DNA of 64,000 nt, taken from positions 186,001 to 250,000 of the forward strand of contig JAHDQO010000021.1 in assembly GCA_018433765.1 (NCBI GenBank), in the 5' to 3' direction. The translations under genes were made by a program, and so were the position numbers. Below the pieces are notes generated by a model that was not told the DNA's origin, did not search any database, and was given only the letters and a program-made list of their open reading frames with translations. Source of the stretch: Tissierellales bacterium. Lineage in GTDB: Bacteria; Bacillota; Clostridia; Tissierellales; Sedimentibacteraceae. Position 1 is the first letter of the stretch. Every line of letters begins with the position of its first letter. This document shows positions 24,174-33,715 of the stretch, in pieces.

Positions 24174-25529
24174 TTACCAACCTTGTATTACATCTAATAC
24201 GCTGTCATCTATTTCTCCATTTATATATTCTTGTATAGATTCTTCTATTATATTTAATGCTTTATCTACCTGCTCTTTAGTAATAACTAATGGCGGTTGA
24301 ATTCTTAAAGCACTTTGACCAATAAATATTAGTATAACACCTTTTTCTATACATCTAAAGCATACTTTAGCAGCTGCTTCATAATTTTTTTCCATAGTAT
24401 TTCTATCTTTAACAAGGTCAACTGCTATTGACATACCTAATCCTCTTACATCTCCAATAACATCATATCTTTCTTTCATTTGATTAAATCTGTTCATCAT
24501 ATATTTACCCATCTGCTCAGATTTTTCATTTAAATTTTCCCTTTCGTGTATCTCAAGCATTTTTAGAGCTGCCTTGCATACTGCTGAATTGCCTGTCATA
24601 GAAAATAAATGACCGGGTGAATTTAAACTATCCATTATTTCTTCTTTTCCTATGATCACTCCTAATGGTAAACCCGCACCTATTGATTTTCCTAATGTGA
24701 TTAAGTCTGGTTCTATACCAAAATGTTCAATAGAAAACCATTTACCTGTACGCCCTAATCCCTGCTGTATTTCATCAACTACAAATAAAATTCCGTGTTT
24801 ATTACAAAGTTCATACAGTCCTTTTACATATTTTTTTGGAGGAACAATTAATCCCGCATCACCTGCTATTGGTTCGAAAAATACTGCTGCAACTTCTTCT
24901 GGAGGCAAGTAATGTTTAAATGCATATTCTATTTCCTTCAAGCACTCTAATGAGCAATTTGATTTATTCTTTCCATATTTACACCTTTGGCATATAGGAT
25001 AATTAAAATGGTAGAATTCAGGTAATAAAGGTCCTATTTTTCTTCTCATATTTAAGCTTATTGGAGACAGCGATAAAGCTCCATATGAACTTCCATGGTA
25101 TGCTTCACAAAATGATATAATTTTGCTTCTTCCTGTATACGAACGTACTAATTTAATAGCACCATCATTTGATTCAGAACCAGTTGTGCTGTACATTACT
25201 TTCTTTTTAGAATCTCCCGGAGTTATTTCTACAAGTTTTTTTGCAAGTTCAATGGGTTCTTTGCAATAAAAATATACAATTGTATATTGTGATATGTTTT
25301 CCATTTGTTCTTTTACTGCTTCTGCAATTTCTTTATTTCCGTGACCTATATTTGCTGAAGAAGCACTTGAAAGAAAATCTATATATTCTTTACCATCATA
25401 ATCTCTTACTAATGCACCTTCTCCTTCTTTTATTGCAACAGGATAATAAGGTATCTTCTGTCCTTTAGCTATATACTTTTTTTCACTATTTGCTATTTGT
25501 TCACTATAACATAATGTAGTACTAGACAT
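24174..25529 (-). CDS. Class III PLP aminotransferase-family enzyme, probable amino-acid racemase/epimerase
   Basis: A 451-aa fold-type I PLP enzyme of the class III (acetylornithine/GABA aminotransferase) family. The PLP lysine is in LITLGKSIGAGLPLG, with the upstream aspartate in FVVDEIQQGLGRTG. It carries a Cys-rich insertion (CQRCKYGKNKSNC) seen in the branch that includes archaeal broad amino-acid racemases and lactobacillar isoleucine 2-epimerase. A racemase is therefore as likely as a transaminase. ATG 25529 has GAGGTG upstream. It appears monocistronic. In this D-amino-acid-rich neighbourhood it could interconvert D- and L- branched or neutral residues. Confidence 0.82.
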   Translation of the reverse strand: MSSTTLCYSEQIANSEKKYIAKGQKIPYYPVAIKEGEGALVRDYDGKEYIDFLSSASSANIGHGNKEIAEAVKEQMENISQYTIVYFYCKEPIELAKKLVEITPGDSKKKVMYSTTGSESNDGAIKLVRSYTGRSKIISFCEAYHGSSYGALSLSPISLNMRRKIGPLLPEFYHFNYPICQRCKYGKNKSNCSLECLKEIEYAFKHYLPPEEVAAVFFEPIAGDAGLIVPPKKYVKGLYELCNKHGILFVVDEIQQGLGRTGKWFSIEHFGIEPDLITLGKSIGAGLPLGVIIGKEEIMDSLNSPGHLFSMTGNSAVCKAALKMLEIHERENLNEKSEQMGKYMMNRFNQMKERYDVIGDVRGLGMSIAVDLVKDRNTMEKNYEAAAKVCFRCIEKGVILIFIGQSALRIQPPLVITKEQVDKALNIIEESIQEYINGEIDDSVLDVIQGW

Positions 25530-25658
25530 AATATACACCTCGAATTAATATATTTAAATTATGTTTACTATTTTTAAATATTATACTATATTTAAACATT
25601 TGTTGTCAATATAATATTTACATATAGTAATATAAATTTAAATATATTAAATTTATAT

Positions 25659-25690
25659 TAAAAAAACCTTAAAATTAACATTTTAAGGCT
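25659..25690 (-). terminator. Intrinsic terminator after the EamA transporter gene
   Basis: Stem GCCTTAAAA / TTTTAAGG with a 6-base loop is followed on the minus strand by TTTTTTTAA. Confidence 0.85.
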
Positions 25691-25735
25691 GCTTGAATTA
25701 ATTATATATAATTTTTAGTTCTTATTAATTTAAAG

Positions 25736-26605
25736 TTAAGTATTCTTAATCTTAATAGCTCCTAGTACAACCATAACCATACCTATAATTTGCAATATTG
25801 TCATAGTTTCACCTAAAGCAATAAAAGCTATTATCGCTGTTACTGGAAGCTCCATAGTCCCAATAACTGAAGATTTATATGCACCTAGATTATTTATACC
25901 TTTCATAATAAAAAACATAGGCAAAAAACTAAATGAAAAAGCCATAATAAAAAGCAGTGAAATATTTGAAATAGTAAGGTTAAAATCAAATACTTTTATT
26001 GGATTATATATACTTATAAGAAATATAAATGATATTAATTGAGAGTACATTATTACTACATTTGTATCTATATCATTAAGATTTTCTTCTATATTTAAGT
26101 TATAAAAGGTATAACATAAACTAGCACACAGTCCAAATATCAATCCTTTTGTATTATATACTTTTCCTGCTGTTTGAGGATTTGAAGCTAAAATTAATCC
26201 ACCTATAACTATAATCATAGAAATTATTGAAGTAATATTAAATTTATTATTTCTAAAAATTTTCTTATACAAAAAAATAAATATACAATTTATATATAAA
26301 AGCATAATAGCAATTGATGCATCAATATATAACAAAGATCTATTAAGAAATGTATTGACTAAAGCAACTCCTATGAGTCCTTGTAAAATAATGAATTTGA
26401 TTTTTCTTTTTTCTATTTTTAGTTTATCTCGATTTTTTATCATATTATATACAAATGTTATTATAAATACAAATAATGAAAATAAAGGAGTTAATGTTGT
26501 TTCACTAATACCCATGCTGTAAACTATCTTAACCGTTATTGATAAGATTGAAAATAAAAAAACGCCTATCAGCATATAAATAAAACCTTTATTAGTATCT
26601 TTCAT
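25736..26605 (-). CDS. EamA/DMT family transporter
   Basis: A 289-aa membrane protein with ten hydrophobic segments arranged as two EamA (RhaT/YdcZ-like) repeats, of the drug/metabolite transporter superfamily. Members typically export amino acids or metabolites. Typical features are GVALVNTFLNRSLLYIDASIA (in pieces) in repeat 1 and SVIGTMELPVTAIIAFIALGE in repeat 2, the conserved end-of-repeat P/E region. The ATG at 26605 follows AGGTGA. It stands between the PLP racemase-like gene and the LarA gene, with terminators on both sides, so it is probably a single-gene unit. Substrate not known. Confidence 0.86.
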   Translation of the reverse strand: MKDTNKGFIYMLIGVFLFSILSITVKIVYSMGISETTLTPLFSLFVFIITFVYNMIKNRDKLKIEKRKIKFIILQGLIGVALVNTFLNRSLLYIDASIAIMLLYINCIFIFLYKKIFRNNKFNITSIISMIIVIGGLILASNPQTAGKVYNTKGLIFGLCASLCYTFYNLNIEENLNDIDTNVVIMYSQLISFIFLISIYNPIKVFDFNLTISNISLLFIMAFSFSFLPMFFIMKGINNLGAYKSSVIGTMELPVTAIIAFIALGETMTILQIIGMVMVVLGAIKIKNT

Positions 26606-26681
26606 ATATTCACCTGCTTGTCTATTTTAATTATCGGTTAATTTTAGCATCATTAAAAAAATTTTTCAAACAATTTATAAA

Positions 26682-26732
26682 AAAATAACTGATATATCAA
26701 TACAGTTTTATTAGCTGTTTTGATATACCAGC
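26682..26732 (-). terminator. Intrinsic terminator after the LarA-like gene
   Basis: An imperfect long stem (GGTATATCAA-AACAG / CTGTA-TTGATATATC on the minus strand) is followed by ATTTTTTTAT, just downstream of the stop at 26747. Confidence 0.7.
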
Positions 26733-26746
26733 TCTCTTAATCTAAT

Positions 26747-28033
26747 TTAAATTCTAACTAGTGTTTCACCACAATAAGGTATAATACCAACTTTAGCGTC
26801 TCTTCCCATTAATTCATATGCTAAATCTATAGCTTCATCAATGCTTTCTGCATGCTTAAAACCTAGATCTTGTTTATCTTCAACGCTTAAACCACTTGAA
26901 ATGCAAATAGTTTTAACTCTATTTCTTACCTTAGAATGAAACAAAGGTACATTTATTCCAACTATATCCTCAACTTCTCCATTTTCCACAGCCTTTAATT
27001 GTTTTTCAAATGGCACTAGTGACCATTTCCTTAAAGTTTTTTCATGATGAGGTGCATTCCCGCATAATCCCTCTTCACCTTCAATAACATATATTAATAC
27101 TCCACCTTCTTTAACTCCAAATTGAGAATAAATATATGGTTTACAACCCTGCCAAAAATCTATATCTGAAGGATATGCAGAAGTAATTAAGATATCAGCT
27201 TTCTCAGGTATTTTGGGACACATAACTTTTTCTGCTAATTCTATTCCTTTTCTATGAGCTTTAATATAGTCACCACAAAATAGTCCTAAAATATTTTTAT
27301 TCTCATCTAGTACCGTATTAACTATAAAGTCTAAACCTACTTTACCAGCTATATCTTCCATTTCATGTCTAACTTTATTATCGGCATTACCGCATACCTC
27401 CAATACATTTTGAATAGTACATGCTTTTAAATGAGTTACTTCAGTAGTTTTCTCACTGCAAACTGCTGGTTGAATCATTTTAGCTCCGCCGCCCCAGCCA
27501 GCAGCTATATGCGGTACTATATTACCAATAGCTATTTTAAAATCTGCTTGAAGTACTTCCTTATATACTTCTATTGGTGTTCCATTTTTTGATTCGCCAA
27601 AATTAACAAATCTATCTTTATCCTTATAATCAATATTAATTAAAGAATATCCTTCAATATTTTTCTTACCTATATTTTTATTAATTTCCTCTTCAGTCAT
27701 CTTTCTATGTGTACCTAATCCAATAATAATCTTAATATTATCTTTTGGAACATTCGCCATCTCTAATCTTTTCAATACTTCTGGTAGAAGTATTTTTTTA
27801 GGTGTAGGTCTTGTAATATCATCAACAATTACTACAATTTTCATATTAGGCTGAACTATTTCTTCAAGCTTTCCTGTACCAATAGTATTATTAAATCCTT
27901 CTGTAATTACTATATCTTTATCAGGTATTTCGTCTACTTCTACTGGTAAAGCATTGAAAATAACATTTTTTTCATTCAACTCAAATTCTAATTCTTTCTT
28001 ATTTTTACCACACGGAACTTTATATATAGCCAT
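26747..28033 (-). CDS. LarA-type nickel-pincer racemase (lactate racemase family)
   Basis: A 428-aa member of the LarA/DUF2088 family, which uses a nickel-pincer nucleotide to racemise or epimerise 2-hydroxy acids. The catalytic and cofactor residues of Lactobacillus plantarum LarA (H108, H174, K184, H200) appear one position later as H109, H175, K185 and H201. DDITRPTP (71-78) and GTHRKMT (107-113) are also intact. It should therefore be active if the cofactor is made; the LarB, LarC and LarE maturation genes are not in the window. The ATG at 28033 nearly touches the stop of the M24-like gene (28035), so the two are co-translated. Substrate may be lactate, malate or another 2-hydroxy acid. 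Confidence 0.88.
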   Translation of the reverse strand: MAIYKVPCGKNKKELEFELNEKNVIFNALPVEVDEIPDKDIVITEGFNNTIGTGKLEEIVQPNMKIVVIVDDITRPTPKKILLPEVLKRLEMANVPKDNIKIIIGLGTHRKMTEEEINKNIGKKNIEGYSLINIDYKDKDRFVNFGESKNGTPIEVYKEVLQADFKIAIGNIVPHIAAGWGGGAKMIQPAVCSEKTTEVTHLKACTIQNVLEVCGNADNKVRHEMEDIAGKVGLDFIVNTVLDENKNILGLFCGDYIKAHRKGIELAEKVMCPKIPEKADILITSAYPSDIDFWQGCKPYIYSQFGVKEGGVLIYVIEGEEGLCGNAPHHEKTLRKWSLVPFEKQLKAVENGEVEDIVGINVPLFHSKVRNRVKTICISSGLSVEDKQDLGFKHAESIDEAIDLAYELMGRDAKVGIIPYCGETLVRI

Positions 28034-28034
28034 T

Positions 28035-29114
28035 TTATAAATTCACCTCTCTAATTAAAATATCGTTTCTCAGAACTTTATTTCCATTATAATTTATTTC
28101 AATTTTAGGAAATTCATCAATTATAGTTAGAATTTTGTTTTCCTTACTTCCTACTAAGATTGTATCTTCTGATTTATAACCTGTAATTGATGGATTCCAA
28201 GCATAAACTTGATTTTCTTTAACTTTAAAATCAGTATTAAAATCTGCTTTTAGCTCTCTTGAATTATAACCTGTTAATCCGCCTTGATGATGCTTTTTCC
28301 ATTCATCTTTATATCCATTTTCTTCATACATTTTAACTACTTTATTAAAAATATTGTTTAATCTTTGACCCGGAATAGTATTCTTAATCATCATCGTATC
28401 TATTAGTAAGGTAGTATTTTTCTTATTATTTAATTCCTTACTTATTTTTTGAAAACCTACAAATCTTGTTAAGCATGATATTAGACCGTTTCTTCTTCCA
28501 CATACGGCAATCATAACATAATCATTAAGAATTTTATTTGTAGGCAATGGATGTCTATAACTTTTGATTCTATCATCAGCAGCAACTAAATTAACTACTG
28601 GCTCTATACCCATTTCTATACAGTTTTTAGAGAGCATAGCAGCTATCTGAAATTCAGACATACCTTTTTTAATTTGGAAAGTTGTATTTTTCATTGCATT
28701 TGCAGTATCTTTACATAACTGTTCATACATTGTAATATCATTTTCTTTTAATATTGTTCTTATATTAAATAATTCATCTTCTATATCTTCATCTGTTATA
28801 TATTCTTTACCTAGATATTCATTTATTATCTCATTTTTTTTATTTTGCTCAAACCAATTATATTCATAAATTTCTAATTCACTATTATTGCTTAATTCCT
28901 CATCTTTAATTCTTACTGCCTCTATATTATTTGCTAACAATATAGCTTTACAGTCAGTAATGAGTAATTGAACAGTTGCATCTACTGAAGCTATATTAAT
29001 AAAAAAACGTCCTCCTAATATCCATGCTAAATTATTTTGTTTTTTTATTAGTATTCCTTTTTTATTCTTTTTTTTATAAATTTCTCTAATGTTATTTATT
29101 TTATCTATAAACAT
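28035..29114 (-). CDS. M24 metallopeptidase-like (pita-bread fold) protein with degenerate metal site
   Basis: A 359-aa protein of the M24 creatinase/aminopeptidase P superfamily: a creatinase-like N-terminal half and a C-terminal pita-bread half. The histidine loop survives as HHQGGLTGY and the last acidic ligand as SEDTILV. The two conserved aspartates are V and C (in AVCGRRNG and ISCLTRF) and the first glutamate is N (in AWNPSITG). With three of five metal ligands gone, it is unlikely to be a metal-dependent peptidase. It may work like metal-free creatinase or be a non-catalytic partner. It is tightly coupled to the LarA-like gene, which suggests a shared substrate pathway. Confidence 0.75.
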   Translation of the reverse strand: MFIDKINNIREIYKKKNKKGILIKKQNNLAWILGGRFFINIASVDATVQLLITDCKAILLANNIEAVRIKDEELSNNSELEIYEYNWFEQNKKNEIINEYLGKEYITDEDIEDELFNIRTILKENDITMYEQLCKDTANAMKNTTFQIKKGMSEFQIAAMLSKNCIEMGIEPVVNLVAADDRIKSYRHPLPTNKILNDYVMIAVCGRRNGLISCLTRFVGFQKISKELNNKKNTTLLIDTMMIKNTIPGQRLNNIFNKVVKMYEENGYKDEWKKHHQGGLTGYNSRELKADFNTDFKVKENQVYAWNPSITGYKSEDTILVGSKENKILTIIDEFPKIEINYNGNKVLRNDILIREVNL

Positions 29115-29247
29115 AACTCACCTCATCTTATTTAGACTAATTAACAATGTTTATTATTTATTTACATTTTATCATTGTGTTTTAATATTGTCAATCAATG
29201 ATAGTACTTCTCGATTTGCTATAATCAATTAGACTATTTAATAAATT

Positions 29248-29280
29248 AATCTGAGTTTATATTACAAAACTCAGATTAAT
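29248..29280 (-). terminator. Terminator-like hairpin after the AOR gene
   Basis: Stem AATCTGAGTTT / AAACTCAGATT with a short loop downstream of the AOR stop at 29320. The minus-strand T-run is weak, so termination is probable but not certain. Confidence 0.6.
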
Positions 29281-29319
29281 GTTAATTTATTATTAATATT
29301 ATATTAGGTACAATTAGAA

Positions 29320-31155
29320 TCACTGAAATTTAAAATCTATGTCTAAAGAGGCAAGTGTCTCTTTTGTTGGTATACCATTCTCATCATAACCCATTAAGAC
29401 ATAGTATGATTTTTTTGCTTGCTCTAAATTTTCATTAGTAATCTTTTTATCCTTTAGAGGTCCTTTTAAGAAAGGATTACTAAATCTTTTCGGTAAAGTA
29501 TCCTCTTCCGGCTTTAAACCTCTGCTAATATTAATACATCTTGCCAAAGTTGATGCTCTTTTACCTACTTTAATTAATTCATAAAAATTGGTTTTCCAAT
29601 CTGTAATAGCATCTATTATTTCAACTACATTTCTAGCTGACCAAGGAACAAAATGACACAGTACAGCACAATCAAGAAAATGTCTCCAACTGCTGTATTC
29701 GACTAGAGCATAAGTTTTTTTGCAATTCAGTATCTGTGCATCCATAGATTCAAATATTCCAAAGTTCTTTAAGAATCCGGGGTCTTCATCAAAATCTGTA
29801 TCATGCATATTATGCTGATGGTCTGCACCTGTAGGTGATATTGCATATCCAAGTCCCATACCAAATTTTAATCTCGGTTCATGCAAAGGAAGTTCTTGCC
29901 CTTTGACATGCATTGCATATTTATTTGTATCTTCATCAATAATAGCAGCAGCTTCTTTTACACCTTTTGAAAGTATTTTACCTATGCCTTCTTGATTTGC
30001 TATCTTATGAATGAGTTTAACCATAGCTTCACTATTGCCAAATTTTAATTCTATATTTTGTGTGTCTTTTTTGGTTAAGTAACCATTTTCATAGCATTCC
30101 ATAGCATATGCAATTACACATCCTGTTGAAATTGTGTCTAGTCCATATTCAGTACATAATTCATTACCCTTACAAACGGCTTGCATATCATCAACACTAC
30201 ATAAACTTCCTAAAGCTGCAATAGTCTCATATTCAGGAGCTCCTGTTTTTGATGAAACAACATATTTATCGTTAATTTCTGCTACTGGTTTGCATCTAAT
30301 AGGACATCCATAACATGTCTCATGTTTTATAATATATTTTTCTGTTAAGGATTCTCCACTTAACTTTTCTGCTCCCTCAAAAACACCTTCTTTAAAGTTT
30401 CGAGTGGGTAAACCTCCTAATTCATTCAAACCCATGACTATACCAGCAGTACCATATTTAGTTAGTGATGTTGAATTATTTATAATATCTTTTATATTAT
30501 CCTTTTTAATCTTATTTAAGTAATCATTATTTTTAATTTTTACTTTATTTGTTCCTTTTACAACAATGGCACGAAGTTTCTTAGAGCCCATAACAGCTCC
30601 TAATCCACCTCTACCTGCAAAGCTTCTTAGATCATGAGTTACACAAGAATATGGTATTAATTTTTCTCCTGCTGGTCCACATTGTGCTATATGAACACTT
30701 TTACCGTATTTTTCTCGTATTCTTTCATCAACTTCTATTGTAGATTGTCCTTCAATGCTTTCATCTTGTATTATTTCAACATTATCGTCTTGAATAAGTA
30801 TGTAACACATCTTACTATTTGCACCAATAATTATTATACAATCATAACCTGCTTTCTTTATTTCTGTCCCAAAATATCCTCCAGCTTCACTGCTTGTAAA
30901 ATAATTAGTAAGAGGTGAAATAGATGCAATGCTGTGTCTTCCACTACCTGCAACTGATGAACCAGTAACTATTCCTGATGAAAAAATCAATGGGTTTTCT
31001 TTATCTAATGGCTTAATTGATGAATTAGTTAATCTTGAAATATAATAAGCTGATAAACCTCTTCCACCCATATATTGTCTCATGATTTTTTCTTCTATAT
31101 TTTCTATTTTAATTTCTTTTGTCGTAAGATTTATCCACAGTAATTTACCTTTCAT
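29320..31155 (-). CDS. Aldehyde ferredoxin oxidoreductase family protein (tungsten/molybdenum)
   Basis: A 611-aa enzyme of the AOR family, which oxidises aldehydes to acids (or reduces acids) with ferredoxin using a tungsto-bispyranopterin and one 4Fe-4S cluster. The N-terminal MGGRGL and SGIVTGS region, FAGRGGLGAVMGSKKLRA (cofactor binding), the cluster motif CYGCPIRC at about 288-295 and the fourth cysteine in DCAVLC near 495 are all present. Length matches the family. It is the last gene of the run that begins with the D-aminoacylase at 37186, 11 bases after the DUF6282 gene. It could remove aldehydes formed from amino-acid-derived keto acids or oxidise a pathway-specific aldehyde. Confidence 0.93.
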   Translation of the reverse strand: MKGKLLWINLTTKEIKIENIEEKIMRQYMGGRGLSAYYISRLTNSSIKPLDKENPLIFSSGIVTGSSVAGSGRHSIASISPLTNYFTSSEAGGYFGTEIKKAGYDCIIIIGANSKMCYILIQDDNVEIIQDESIEGQSTIEVDERIREKYGKSVHIAQCGPAGEKLIPYSCVTHDLRSFAGRGGLGAVMGSKKLRAIVVKGTNKVKIKNNDYLNKIKKDNIKDIINNSTSLTKYGTAGIVMGLNELGGLPTRNFKEGVFEGAEKLSGESLTEKYIIKHETCYGCPIRCKPVAEINDKYVVSSKTGAPEYETIAALGSLCSVDDMQAVCKGNELCTEYGLDTISTGCVIAYAMECYENGYLTKKDTQNIELKFGNSEAMVKLIHKIANQEGIGKILSKGVKEAAAIIDEDTNKYAMHVKGQELPLHEPRLKFGMGLGYAISPTGADHQHNMHDTDFDEDPGFLKNFGIFESMDAQILNCKKTYALVEYSSWRHFLDCAVLCHFVPWSARNVVEIIDAITDWKTNFYELIKVGKRASTLARCINISRGLKPEEDTLPKRFSNPFLKGPLKDKKITNENLEQAKKSYYVLMGYDENGIPTKETLASLDIDFKFQ

Positions 31156-31166
31156 AGTTTTACCCT

Positions 31167-32036
31167 TTAATATAAAAGTTTTGTTGGATTATCTTTTATT
31201 AGTTTATATACATCTGCCTCTTTCATACCTTTTTCATGTAAGCATTGGCAGTAAACTCTTAAACTTTCAGAAGGCATAGGATTATGTATTTGCCCTGCAT
31301 CACTCATTAATACTGCTCTATCTACACCAATAGTATTAATTGTATTTAATATTTTATCTACTGATGCATAGTTCCACATAGGTGAAACAGTACAAAAGCC
31401 GAATTCTGCATATGCACCCATATCTGTTAGTTGTTTTAACTCTTCCATTGTAAAATTAGGAATTTTGAAATATGGGTGTGTAATTAAAACTTTTTCTAAT
31501 TTTTGTTCTTTAGCATATTTAACTAATTCATACACTTCTTTTTTAGCTAAATGACATGTACCCAATATCGCATTATATTCTTTTACTAAATTTACAACTT
31601 CTTTAGTATTTTTGCTTATATTTCCTTCTGAATCAAATACAGTAATTCCATCTGCATCTACTTCAGATGGATTTGAATCTTGAACATCATACTTGCCTCT
31701 GCCGCCATGTGCTTTAGCATGATTATCTGCATCTATAGTAGGCATCCAAACTTCTTTTGCTCCTAGCTTTAAAGCTGCTTCAACTGCTTGTGGATTTATA
31801 CCTCCTACATAATAGTTTAAAACAATTCCTCCAAAAACATCTATTCCTTCAAATTCTCTGTTTAGTTCTCTAGCTCTACTTACAGTACTTTCATGATGGC
31901 ATTTCAATAGAACTGCCTTAATTCCTTTAGAAGCAGCATCTACAACTATATCTCTATCATCTCCTATTCTAGGAAATAAACATGGATGTGAATGAATGTG
32001 TAAATCACATGCTCCTTCTATACTAATTCTACTCAT
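31167..32036 (-). CDS. DUF6282 family amidohydrolase-like protein
   Basis: A 289-aa probable metal-dependent hydrolase with a TIM-barrel. The N-terminal GACDLHIHSHPCLFPR carries an H-x-H-x-H metal-binding start. Later histidines appear in LKCHHES, ADNHAKAHGG, GTCHLAK and LITHPYF, and an aspartate in VLMSDAGQI, a pattern shared with PHP/amidohydrolase enzymes. DUF6282 proteins are found in catabolic clusters but their substrates are unknown. AAAGGAG precedes the ATG at 32036. It is flanked by ridA-like and AOR genes in the same direction with short gaps, so it is probably a hydrolase of the same pathway acting on an amide, lactone or cyclic intermediate. Confidence 0.78.
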   Translation of the reverse strand: MSRISIEGACDLHIHSHPCLFPRIGDDRDIVVDAASKGIKAVLLKCHHESTVSRARELNREFEGIDVFGGIVLNYYVGGINPQAVEAALKLGAKEVWMPTIDADNHAKAHGGRGKYDVQDSNPSEVDADGITVFDSEGNISKNTKEVVNLVKEYNAILGTCHLAKKEVYELVKYAKEQKLEKVLITHPYFKIPNFTMEELKQLTDMGAYAEFGFCTVSPMWNYASVDKILNTINTIGVDRAVLMSDAGQIHNPMPSESLRVYCQCLHEKGMKEADVYKLIKDNPTKLLY

Positions 32037-32075
32037 TTTATTTCTCCTTTCATTTTACTGTTTTTTATTTTAAAG

Positions 32076-32465
32076 TTATATTAACTTTTTTAAGCTTGCG
32101 ATTGCTTCAATCTCTATTTTAAATCCTAAATCAGGCGATTCTTTAACTGGTATTGCTGCTCTTGCAGGTTGATGATCAACAAAAAATTCACTATATACTT
32201 TATTAACTTCTTCCCAATATGATGGGTCACTCATAAAAACCGTAGTTTTTAATATATGATTTTTATCACATCCATATTGTTTTAATATATCTTGAATATT
32301 ATTTAATATTAATCGTGTTTCTTCTTCTGCTGACCCTAAAAGCAATTCTCCAGTTTTTTGGTCTGTGGGAAGCTGACCAGAAATATAAATATTATTTTCA
32401 TCTGAAACTGCAAGTGAATAAAACCCTTTAGCTTCTAGTTCATTTATCTTCGTTATTTTTTTCAT
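32076..32465 (-). CDS. RidA family protein (second, diverged copy)
   Basis: A 129-aa RidA-superfamily protein. IYISGQLPTD and the arginine R102 in QPARAAIPV are kept, but the usual GPYSQAV near the N-terminus reads KGFYSLAV, so it belongs to a diverged subfamily (Rid2-7 type) that can act on other imines or enamines. It lies inside the D-aminoacylase-to-AOR run, next to a diaminopropionate ammonia-lyase, an enzyme that produces 2-aminoacrylate. A job in clearing reactive intermediates of this pathway is likely. The ATG at 32465 follows AAGGAAGTG. Confidence 0.87.
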   Translation of the reverse strand: MKKITKINELEAKGFYSLAVSDENNIYISGQLPTDQKTGELLLGSAEEETRLILNNIQDILKQYGCDKNHILKTTVFMSDPSYWEEVNKVYSEFFVDHQPARAAIPVKESPDLGFKIEIEAIASLKKLI

Positions 32466-32526
32466 AATGTCACTTCCTTATTTTTTTTATTATAAATCGC
32501 TTTACGTAACTAAAGCTTCCATAACT

Positions 32527-32556
32527 TTTTACTTTTCACTTTTCACTTTACACTTT
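32527..32556. repeat. Short imperfect direct repeats in an intergenic gap
   Basis: About four imperfect copies of a 7-8 base unit (CTTTTCA / CTTTACA) lie between the ridA-like and PreA-like genes. They look like low-complexity slippage and no function is visible. Confidence 0.5.
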
Positions 32557-32569
32557 TATTTATTACTTT

Positions 32570-33715
32570 CTAATATTTTAATTCTATTGCATTAACCGGA
32601 CACATTTGCACACACATATTACAGCCATCACAATTGCTATTAATTGTAATTTTATTATCAACTTTATGTATAGCATTATAAAAACATACTTTTTCACATT
32701 TATAACATCTTATACATTTGCTTTGATCTACACATGCAAATTTTGGTTTTTCTCTCACTAGCTCATCCATACTAGTAAATTCTTTTAAAGCAATACCTTT
32801 AAAATCATTAATTTTCTCATAACCTTTTAGCTCCATAAATGATTTTATATCTTTGATAATTTTTTCAATAATTCCATAACCATTCCACATAACTGATGAT
32901 ACTATTTGCACTGCACTAGCTCCAATCATTATGTATTCAATTACATCTTTATAATCACTAATACCACCAACTGCACAAATAGGTATGTCTACATTTTTAG
33001 CAACTTCAACTACATGCATTTGAACTATTGGCTTAATAGCAGCTCCACTATATCCAGAAAAAGTTCTTATTCTTGGTTTACCTGTATCAATATTTACACC
33101 ACCAAATGATTTTAGAGAATTACTTATTACAACTCCTGATGCACCAGCTTGTTTAGCTGCTTTTGATGGTTCAACTAAGCTTGTCACATTTGGTGAAAGC
33201 TTAACAATTATTGGAATGTCTGTACTGTTTTTTGCATTTTTAACTTCTTCAAATATCATTTCAGACATATTGCTGTCACTAAATGTAGTATGCATAGGAC
33301 AAGAACCATTTAATTCAATCATATCAACTAAGCCAGTTCTAGCAATTTTATTTATCATCTTTGCAGTATCTTTTTTATCAGGCATAGCCAATACGCTTGC
33401 TACAAATTTACCATTTCTTTTATCTATTTTTACTAGTTCATTTTTAATCCAATAGTTAATATCTATTGTAGAAAAAGATTCTATATTTAACATTCCTATA
33501 TTGGTTTTTCCTATCTTCTTCAAAAACATTCTTCCCGTTCTTGGATGTTTTCTCCATTCAGCTTCTGAACAAAAAGTTTTCGGAACAACAGCAGAAGCTC
33601 CTGATTCAAACGATAAATTAGCACTTCTACCATCCCATGTAGGAGTTGCAGACCCAATCCAAATTGGATTGTCAAATTCTATTCCTCCTATTTCAGTCTT
33701 TATATCAATCATCAT
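32570..33715 (-). CDS. Dihydroorotate/dihydropyrimidine dehydrogenase (PreA)-like FMN and 4Fe-4S protein
   Basis: A 381-aa protein. The N-terminal 300 residues form a dihydroorotate-dehydrogenase-type TIM barrel (MIELNGSCPM, PIIVKLSPNV, PICAVGGISD, the last two binding FMN). The C-terminal 60 residues hold two ferredoxin clusters (CIRCYKCEKVC and CDGCNMCVQMC, each followed by a proline or valine). This is the architecture of PreA, the catalytic half of bacterial dihydropyrimidine dehydrogenase. A PreT partner is not adjacent, so it may take electrons from ferredoxin. The start at 33715 overlaps the end of the preceding gene by about 11 bases. Substrate may be a pyrimidine or another cyclic or unsaturated intermediate. 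Confidence 0.85.
   Translation of the reverse strand: MMIDIKTEIGGIEFDNPIWIGSATPTWDGRSANLSFESGASAVVPKTFCSEAEWRKHPRTGRMFLKKIGKTNIGMLNIESFSTIDINYWIKNELVKIDKRNGKFVASVLAMPDKKDTAKMINKIARTGLVDMIELNGSCPMHTTFSDSNMSEMIFEEVKNAKNSTDIPIIVKLSPNVTSLVEPSKAAKQAGASGVVISNSLKSFGGVNIDTGKPRIRTFSGYSGAAIKPIVQMHVVEVAKNVDIPICAVGGISDYKDVIEYIMIGASAVQIVSSVMWNGYGIIEKIIKDIKSFMELKGYEKINDFKGIALKEFTSMDELVREKPKFACVDQSKCIRCYKCEKVCFYNAIHKVDNKITINSNCDGCNMCVQMCPVNAIELKY

Noticed and set aside
32527-32556. Possible short CRISPR-like or tandem array
   Set aside because: Units are only 7-8 bases and imperfect with no spacers; treated as slippage.
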